Shown: positions 61,070 to 64,000 of the stretch, one piece after another
Numbering within the stretch: position 1 is the first letter of the stretch
Layout of the letters: each line of letters opens with the position of its first letter
Assembly (NCBI GenBank): GCA_964036295.1
Contig: OZ038469.1
Location: forward strand, 496,001 to 560,000
Direction of reading: 5' to 3'
Length of the DNA stretch: 64,000 nt
Source: Plumapathes pennacea
Lineage: Eukaryota; Cnidaria; Anthozoa; Antipatharia; Myriopathidae
Made by a program: the position numbers and the translations under genes
Notes under the pieces: model-generated
Seen by the model: the letters and a program-made list of their open reading frames with translations, nothing else
What the model was told of the DNA's origin: nothing
Databases searched by the model: none

Positions 61070-64000
61070 GGCAGGCAGGTGACAGAAAACCTATAATAAA
61101 TCAAATTTATTTAAATATTTCTAGACTTGGACTTGATTACAAACCATGGTAACCTTATCGACCCCAAAGGAGCTAAGGAGAAGCAACAGTCACTAATCAA
61201 GGTTCTTGGGACACTTTCAAAAAATGACTTATTTCAGACACAAGTCATTGATTAAGTGTACTGAAAGGCGCGAAACTCATATTCTCTGCTAACAAGATTT
61301 TGTATAATAAATTGTTCCTTCTTTGACGTCACGTCATTACCATATTCAACATATAAACCTTTATATCTCAAAGGCGCAGCGTTAAAACGCAGACTTATTC
61401 TAATAGTCAACATATTTCCGTCATGTAGATTCGATTGTAAAGATATCATTTTGGGGCTTATGTGCACTTTCAACATTGAACGGAGGGGGGAGTGTCTTTC
61501 AACTGAAACAGTAGAGCATTTACTGAAACTGTATGAATGTCCCAAGACTTCGCAGAATTCTGTATTGTATGTACCACTCGACTCGTCGAACCACCGATCG
61601 ATCGACATCAAAATTCCCCCCGTTTTTCGAACATGCGGCCAACCAGCACCTTACAGCTCAAATTCTCTTTCTAAACTCAAACGGAATTCTCACCTTTGGT
61701 AGTCGCGTCCTCAACTTGGTTGAAAGACAGCGATCGAGAGGATTATTTTCTAGCTTCCTTGTGCAGGCGATTCAGTTCGAATTGACGTCATGCAAGAGAG
61801 TATGAGGTAAGAGAACGTATCTCCGTGCCCCATGCCTGAAATCTATTTTTAGCGCAGGAGCTATTTTTTTCTCGAGCCAGGCCCAGGACCCCGGGCGCTA
61901 AGACCTGACTCTCGAGCTCTTGCACTGACACATCTGTAGAAAATATGAATCCTTGTAAAAAAGTCCAAGGTTTTCTTAACAAATGAAATTATAAAGTTGT
62001 GCCGACACATGAAAGACGTGCAGAAGTTATTAAGACAGTTCGAACGTCCTCTTTTGGTCGTATTGCAAAAATTGCGATTGCTACTAGTGATAGTTAAGGT
62101 GTAATTTTGTTTGAGCAGCGGAAAACTGAATAATGACCACTTTAAAATATGCAAGAAAGTGAGCTTTTGACGGGTCACGGGTTACGGATGTGAGCTCAGC
62201 AGAACGAACCGGGCCAGGAAATTGCCGTGAAAGTGCAACTTTACCCGAAATAGCTGCGGTTTTAATCTTTTTGAGTTCCACCATTGGGTCCTGGCTTTAA
62301 AATGGAAAAGATGTGACAACCTGAAACTGCCACGTCGAAATGGTGATATGACAAAAGAGATTTATGAACAGTTTTCTATTCGTATTATTTATTTATCAAG
62401 AATCTGCAAACAAACCGATCGTGCAAACCCGCCTAAATCATACCAGAGAAGAGGACGAACTCCATTGATCAAAAACTGATATTCCAATTGCACATATATA
62501 TTAACTTAACTCCGTGGGATTAGCGTGTCGAGTAACGATTGTCTTATGCTAAATTAATGGTTACCCAAGACTTGCGGCACTTTCCTCGTTTTCCGAGCCG
62601 TTCCTGCTTTAAAATACTGCAATACCCAGAAAGGTATCTGAGCTGAGAAAAGCATGTTTGAAACCAACAAAACATGTAACCGAGAAAATCGGTCTGACAA
62701 AAGATTTCTCACGAGTAACCACACAGCAAATAACAAATACTCTGTTAGTATTCAATTAACAGCGGTTACTCGTGGTTACTCGTGGTATCTCCGTACATTC
62801 ACAACAAATCTTTTTCAATATTATATATATTATGTATATAATATATTCAATATATTGTCTCGGTCATACAAGCTCAAAAGCCAAAGGTTATTTTCCATGA
62901 AGGTACTCTGAAATAGCTTCAAAAATCAGCGAAACGGTCACAATAGAATAGTCCTACTCGGCCTTGATTACAGTCCCGGGGCATCAAATCACACCACGTG
63001 TTGGGAAAAACGAATCACATGGTGTTGACTCTAATCGCGAAATAAAGTGCTACACATAAAATACCACGAGAAGAGTGCTTGAATGTTGCACGTTTAGTAA
63101 AAAAGTGCCTCACATTACATATAGTATTACAAAAAAACGATTCACTCGACACAAAGGCCTCTAAAACAAAATAGATGACACAACAAACAAACAACGCAGA
63201 TTTCTACCAACTTGCAATGAATTCTAGTTCGGTTGATTTGAAGCTGGTTGTAAATTTCTTGGGAGCAGCACGAATAAAGGAACTCCATGCATGTACCTGT
63301 TATCTAACATCTTCCCTGAGCTACAGTAAAAGTATCCACATATTGTATTTCAAATTGTTCCCTGCAAACATATTTGTTCTGCACATATCAATTTGCTATT
63401 TGTTTCAACGCTGTTTTATCACCATGCTTGCATGTGCACCTTCCTTGGCGAGCTTCGTCGCTGGGTCTCTGTGTTTTAAAGGTGTGAATAGTAAGGTGAC
63501 TTGGACAGCATTGATGATTTGATATCTGCCAATGATTCACAACCTGAAAACGAACGGACACTATAGTTGTACGCCTTCGGGTTTATAAACTCCCAAATTT
63601 TTAACAAGTTTATTTAACAAGTTGCTGAATACCAGGATAAGAATGCTTTCTTGGGATGTACTTCCGTTGTTGAAGAACATTTTAGAGGTTGTACACTGGA
63701 GTCGCACGAGACGATGACGCCAAACGCCTATATTTCGCGATTTATCAACACACAGGGACGTAAAACCAAATCCCCTGACCAAAGTTATCCAGCCTGCGTC
63801 TAGCCGTCTCTTTCGTCACTGGGAAGGGACGGCTGTACGCAGGTTAATGTTTTGCTCTTGACGTGCCAGTACGCAGGCCTTCCCGGCCAAATTGCGACGA
63901 GAGAAAACAGTTCTTAAGGTGATTCCCTGGTTTTGCATTGCGCATCTTTACTGCGCATAACACTTTTGAGACAGTGGACATTGAGGACCACTAAATTTTC
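61070..64000. other. Upstream flank of NXPE gene B and unassigned sequence
   Basis: I see no convincing coding exon, RNA gene or clear repeat in these 2.9 kb. The part nearest 61070 should hold the 5' UTR and promoter of copy B. Reading frames here (for example 61252-61611 and 63175-63522) lack any protein-family likeness. Confidence 0.4.

Noticed and set aside
61252-61702. Overlapping frames of 83-119 residues on both strands
   Set aside because: No protein-family signal, composition like surrounding non-coding DNA.

Overview
The window is nuclear DNA of an early-branching animal. A cnidarian, most likely an anthozoan such as a stony coral, fits best, but I cannot name the species from sequence alone. 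The reasons are intron-rich genes with GT-AG junctions that join in phase; animal genes such as RIOX1, BANF1, VRK1 and a COX7A2L-like gene; lineage-type families (NXPE/PC-esterase, class A GPCRs, phytanoyl-CoA dioxygenase-like, TPMT); and many small terminal-inverted-repeat elements inside introns. The exon models below were built by hand from splice sites, reading phase and family similarity.

Layout. 0-4.5 kb: 3' part of RIOX1 (NO66 histone/ribosome hydroxylase), plus strand. 6-9.2 kb: NXPE-like gene A, preceded by a perfect 218-bp copy of part of its second exon. 11-12.1 kb: an intronless class A GPCR. 13.1-22.2 kb: BANF1 (barrier-to-autointegration factor) head to head with VRK1, the kinase known to phosphorylate BAF; the two share a 339-bp spacer. 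A second type of GPCR is nested antisense in a VRK1 intron. 22.9-23.7 kb: the 3' two exons of a hydroxyethylthiazole kinase (ThiM) gene. 24.9-34.1 kb: a direct tandem duplicate of 15.4-24.9 kb, carrying a decayed 3' half of VRK1, a frameshifted GPCR copy and the complete ThiM gene, whose first exon lies just outside the unit at 35 kb. 36.3-38.3 kb: phytanoyl-CoA dioxygenase-like gene. 40.8-41.9 kb: COX7A2L/SCAF1-like respiratory supercomplex factor (minus). 42.4-44.2 kb: two intronless TPMT-like methyltransferase genes (minus). 44.6-54.5 kb: a 25-exon gene for an 852-residue, membrane-anchored protein with two clear START lipid-binding domains and a third, divergent one. 56.3-57.0 kb: an unrecognised Arg/Ser-rich protein (minus). 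58.0-61.1 kb: NXPE-like gene B, an inverted paralogue of gene A. 61.1-64 kb: no gene seen.

The most notable points are the kinase-substrate head-to-head pair BANF1/VRK1; the tandem duplication that leaves one intact VRK1 at its left end and one intact ThiM at its right end; the multi-START membrane protein; and a set of small mobile elements whose recent movement can be read by comparing the two duplicate units (filled versus empty sites).
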